This document shows positions 9,135 to 10,785 of a DNA stretch of 10,785 nt, piece after piece. Position numbers and translations under genes: made by a program. This DNA comes from Acinetobacter sp. (GTDB lineage Bacteria > Pseudomonadota > Gammaproteobacteria > Pseudomonadales > Moraxellaceae), in contig SSHD01000098.1 in assembly GCA_008017255.1 (NCBI GenBank), forward strand, positions 1 through 10,785, read 5' to 3'. Below the pieces are notes generated by a model. It did not search any database, had not been told where the DNA came from, and saw only the letters and a list, made by a program, of their open reading frames with translations. Numbering within the stretch: the stretch's first letter is position 1; each line of letters starts with the position of its first letter.

Positions 9135-10785
9135 ATCAGGATTTTAAGGCTTATGTCCGTTTAATATCATATTTAAAATCTTATTGGGGCGTTGCCTTAT
9201 TCGTCTTACTTGGTTTTGGAATCAACGCTGCGACAGAGGTTTCTGTCGCAAAGTTATTGAAATATATTATTGATGCAATCCAAAATGGTAGTCGCGAAAA
9301 TTTAGATTGGTTCCCGGCCTTAATTGTCTTACTTATGTTTTTCCGTGGCCTTGGTTTGTTCTTAGGTGGATACTTTTCAGCAGTTATTTCACGTAGTTTG
9401 GTATTTAGTATTCGTCAAGAAGTTTATGCTAAATTACTGCGCTTACCTGCGCAATATTATCTTGATAACGGTGCAGGTCATATCAGTGCAAAATTGATGT
9501 ATAACGTCGAACAACTCACAGCAGCATCATCTGAATCTCTACAAACATTAGTTAAAGATGGTTTAATTGTTATTGGTTTGTTGAGTTATTTACTCTATAC
9601 CAACTGGCGTTTGACTCTATGTATCGTGGTTTTCATGCCTTTCATTGGGATATTGGTCAGAATCGCATCTAAGAAAATGCGTAAGTTGTCAATTCAAGTG
9701 CAAAACACGATGGGCGATGTGAACCATGTGGTACAAGAAACGATTAATGGAAACTCGGTGGTTAAGAGTTTTACGGGTGAGGTTTTTGAGCAGCAACGTT
9801 TTTACAAATCTTCTGAGGAAAATCTTCGTCGTGGCCTAAAAATGGTTGTGGTGCAGAATATTAATAGCCCGATCATACAATTACTATTGTCTATGGCAAT
9901 GGCAATTATTTTATGGTTAGCGCTTCGCCCACAGGTTTTAGGTGACACCTCAGCAGGAGAGTTTGTTTCCTACATTACTGCGGCAGGTCTGATCTCTAAA
10001 CCAGTGAAGAATTTAACTGATATTAATGAGAAACTTCAGCGTGGTTTAGCAGCAGCACATTCGGTATTTGAACTACTTGACATGCCAGAAGAAGAAAATA
10101 ATGGTCAGCTTAAGCCAGTTTTGAAAGGCAATATTAAATTTGATCATGCTAATTTGCGTTATACAGATGGTACGCATGCAATTAAGGATTTTTGTCTAGA
10201 TATTGAAGCAGGTCAGACCATTGCTTTGGTTGGTCGATCTGGTGCAGGGAAAACCTCATTAGTAAATATGCTGCCGCGTTTTCAAGAATTAAGTGAAGGG
10301 CAAATTTATTTTGATGATATTCCTGTACAAGAGATAGAGCTTTCTTATCTTCGCTCACAAATTGCGACAGTCAATCAACAGGTTGTGCTATTCAATCGTT
10401 CAGTGCGTGACAATATTGCTTATGGTCAGCTTCAGGATTCAAGTGATGAGCAGGTAGTTGCAGCTGCAAAAGCTGCTTTTGCGCATGACTTTATTATGAA
10501 TTTGCCACAGGGTTACGACACAATACTTGGTGCGCAAGGTTTAAATCTTTCAGGCGGTCAGCGTCAACGTATCGCGATTGCCAGAGCAATTTTAAAAGAT
10601 GCACCAATTTTAATTTTAGATGAAGCCACTAGCGCACTAGACAATGAGTCTGAGTATTTTATTCAACAGGCCTTTGATGATGTCATGCAAGGGCGTCTTA
10701 CCTTTGTTATTGCATATCGACTGTCTACCGTTGAACATGCCGATTTGATTGTGGTGATGGACAAAGGGCAGATCATTGAGCAAGG
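9131..10785 (+). CDS. msbA: Lipid A-core flippase MsbA, ABC exporter (C-terminus beyond the right edge)
   Basis: MsbA flips newly made lipid A-core from the inner to the outer leaflet of the inner membrane, the first step of LPS export. The frame is open for 551 codons from a GTG and leaves the window. E. coli MsbA has 582 residues, so about 25-30 are missing. The six-helix membrane domain covers about 15-310, with the typical ETINGNSVVKSF loop near 200. In the nucleotide-binding domain I see Walker A GRSGAGKT (368-375, K374), the Q-loop VNQQV (Q416), the signature LSGGQ (473-477), Walker B ILILDEATS with D497 and E498, and the D-loop SALD. At the H-switch, where VIAHRLST is expected, the sequence reads VIAYRLST, putting tyrosine at 529. 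The start overlaps exbD by four bases. A general lipid exporter is the only alternative; similarity over the full length favours MsbA. Confidence 0.93.
   Translation, partial: MNQDFKAYVRLISYLKSYWGVALFVLLGFGINAATEVSVAKLLKYIIDAIQNGSRENLDWFPALIVLLMFFRGLGLFLGGYFSAVISRSLVFSIRQEVYAKLLRLPAQYYLDNGAGHISAKLMYNVEQLTAASSESLQTLVKDGLIVIGLLSYLLYTNWRLTLCIVVFMPFIGILVRIASKKMRKLSIQVQNTMGDVNHVVQETINGNSVVKSFTGEVFEQQRFYKSSEENLRRGLKMVVVQNINSPIIQLLLSMAMAIILWLALRPQVLGDTSAGEFVSYITAAGLISKPVKNLTDINEKLQRGLAAAHSVFELLDMPEEENNGQLKPVLKGNIKFDHANLRYTDGTHAIKDFCLDIEAGQTIALVGRSGAGKTSLVNMLPRFQELSEGQIYFDDIPVQEIELSYLRSQIATVNQQVVLFNRSVRDNIAYGQLQDSSDEQVVAAAKAAFAHDFIMNLPQGYDTILGAQGLNLSGGQRQRIAIARAILKDAPILILDEATSALDNESEYFIQQAFDDVMQGRLTFVIAYRLSTVEHADLIVVMDKGQIIEQ

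Overview
The window reads as ordinary chromosomal DNA of a gammaproteobacterium, most likely Acinetobacter or a close relative in the Moraxellaceae. I base this on protein-level resemblance (an LptD signal region starting MQHQFKFNPLATA, an MsbA starting MNQDFKAY), on moderately AT-rich coding sequence with many TTA/TTG leucine codons, and on the gene order. No search was run, so the species is not assigned. I see no insertion sequence, phage, CRISPR array, tRNA or rRNA, and coding density is high.

Left part, minus strand (1-3672): lptD, the outer-membrane LPS translocon, is followed by surA, the periplasmic chaperone that helps assemble outer-membrane barrels. They share one base in a TAATG stop/start junction, and surA runs off the left edge. 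Right of a gap of about 100 bp, on the plus strand (3786-5497), amgK and murU form a second pair with the same TAATG junction. They encode the last two steps of the anabolic MurNAc recycling route to UDP-MurNAc. The two envelope pairs therefore diverge from one short promoter region.

After a 197 bp gap without a gene comes a tight plus-strand run (5695-10785): rsmG (16S rRNA methyltransferase), parA and parB (chromosome segregation), an exbB/exbD-type proton-channel pair, and msbA (lipid A-core flippase), which is cut by the right edge. Spacings are 19, -4, 42, 14 and -4 bases, so much or all of this may be co-transcribed. The window brackets LPS export: MsbA flips LPS across the inner membrane and LptD inserts it into the outer membrane, with SurA assisting LptD.

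I did not find a new defence, mobile or regulatory system. The best leads are a tyrosine at the usually invariant H-switch histidine of MsbA, a leucine-codon shift that begins with msbA, and the tonB-less ExbB/ExbD pair translationally joined to msbA.
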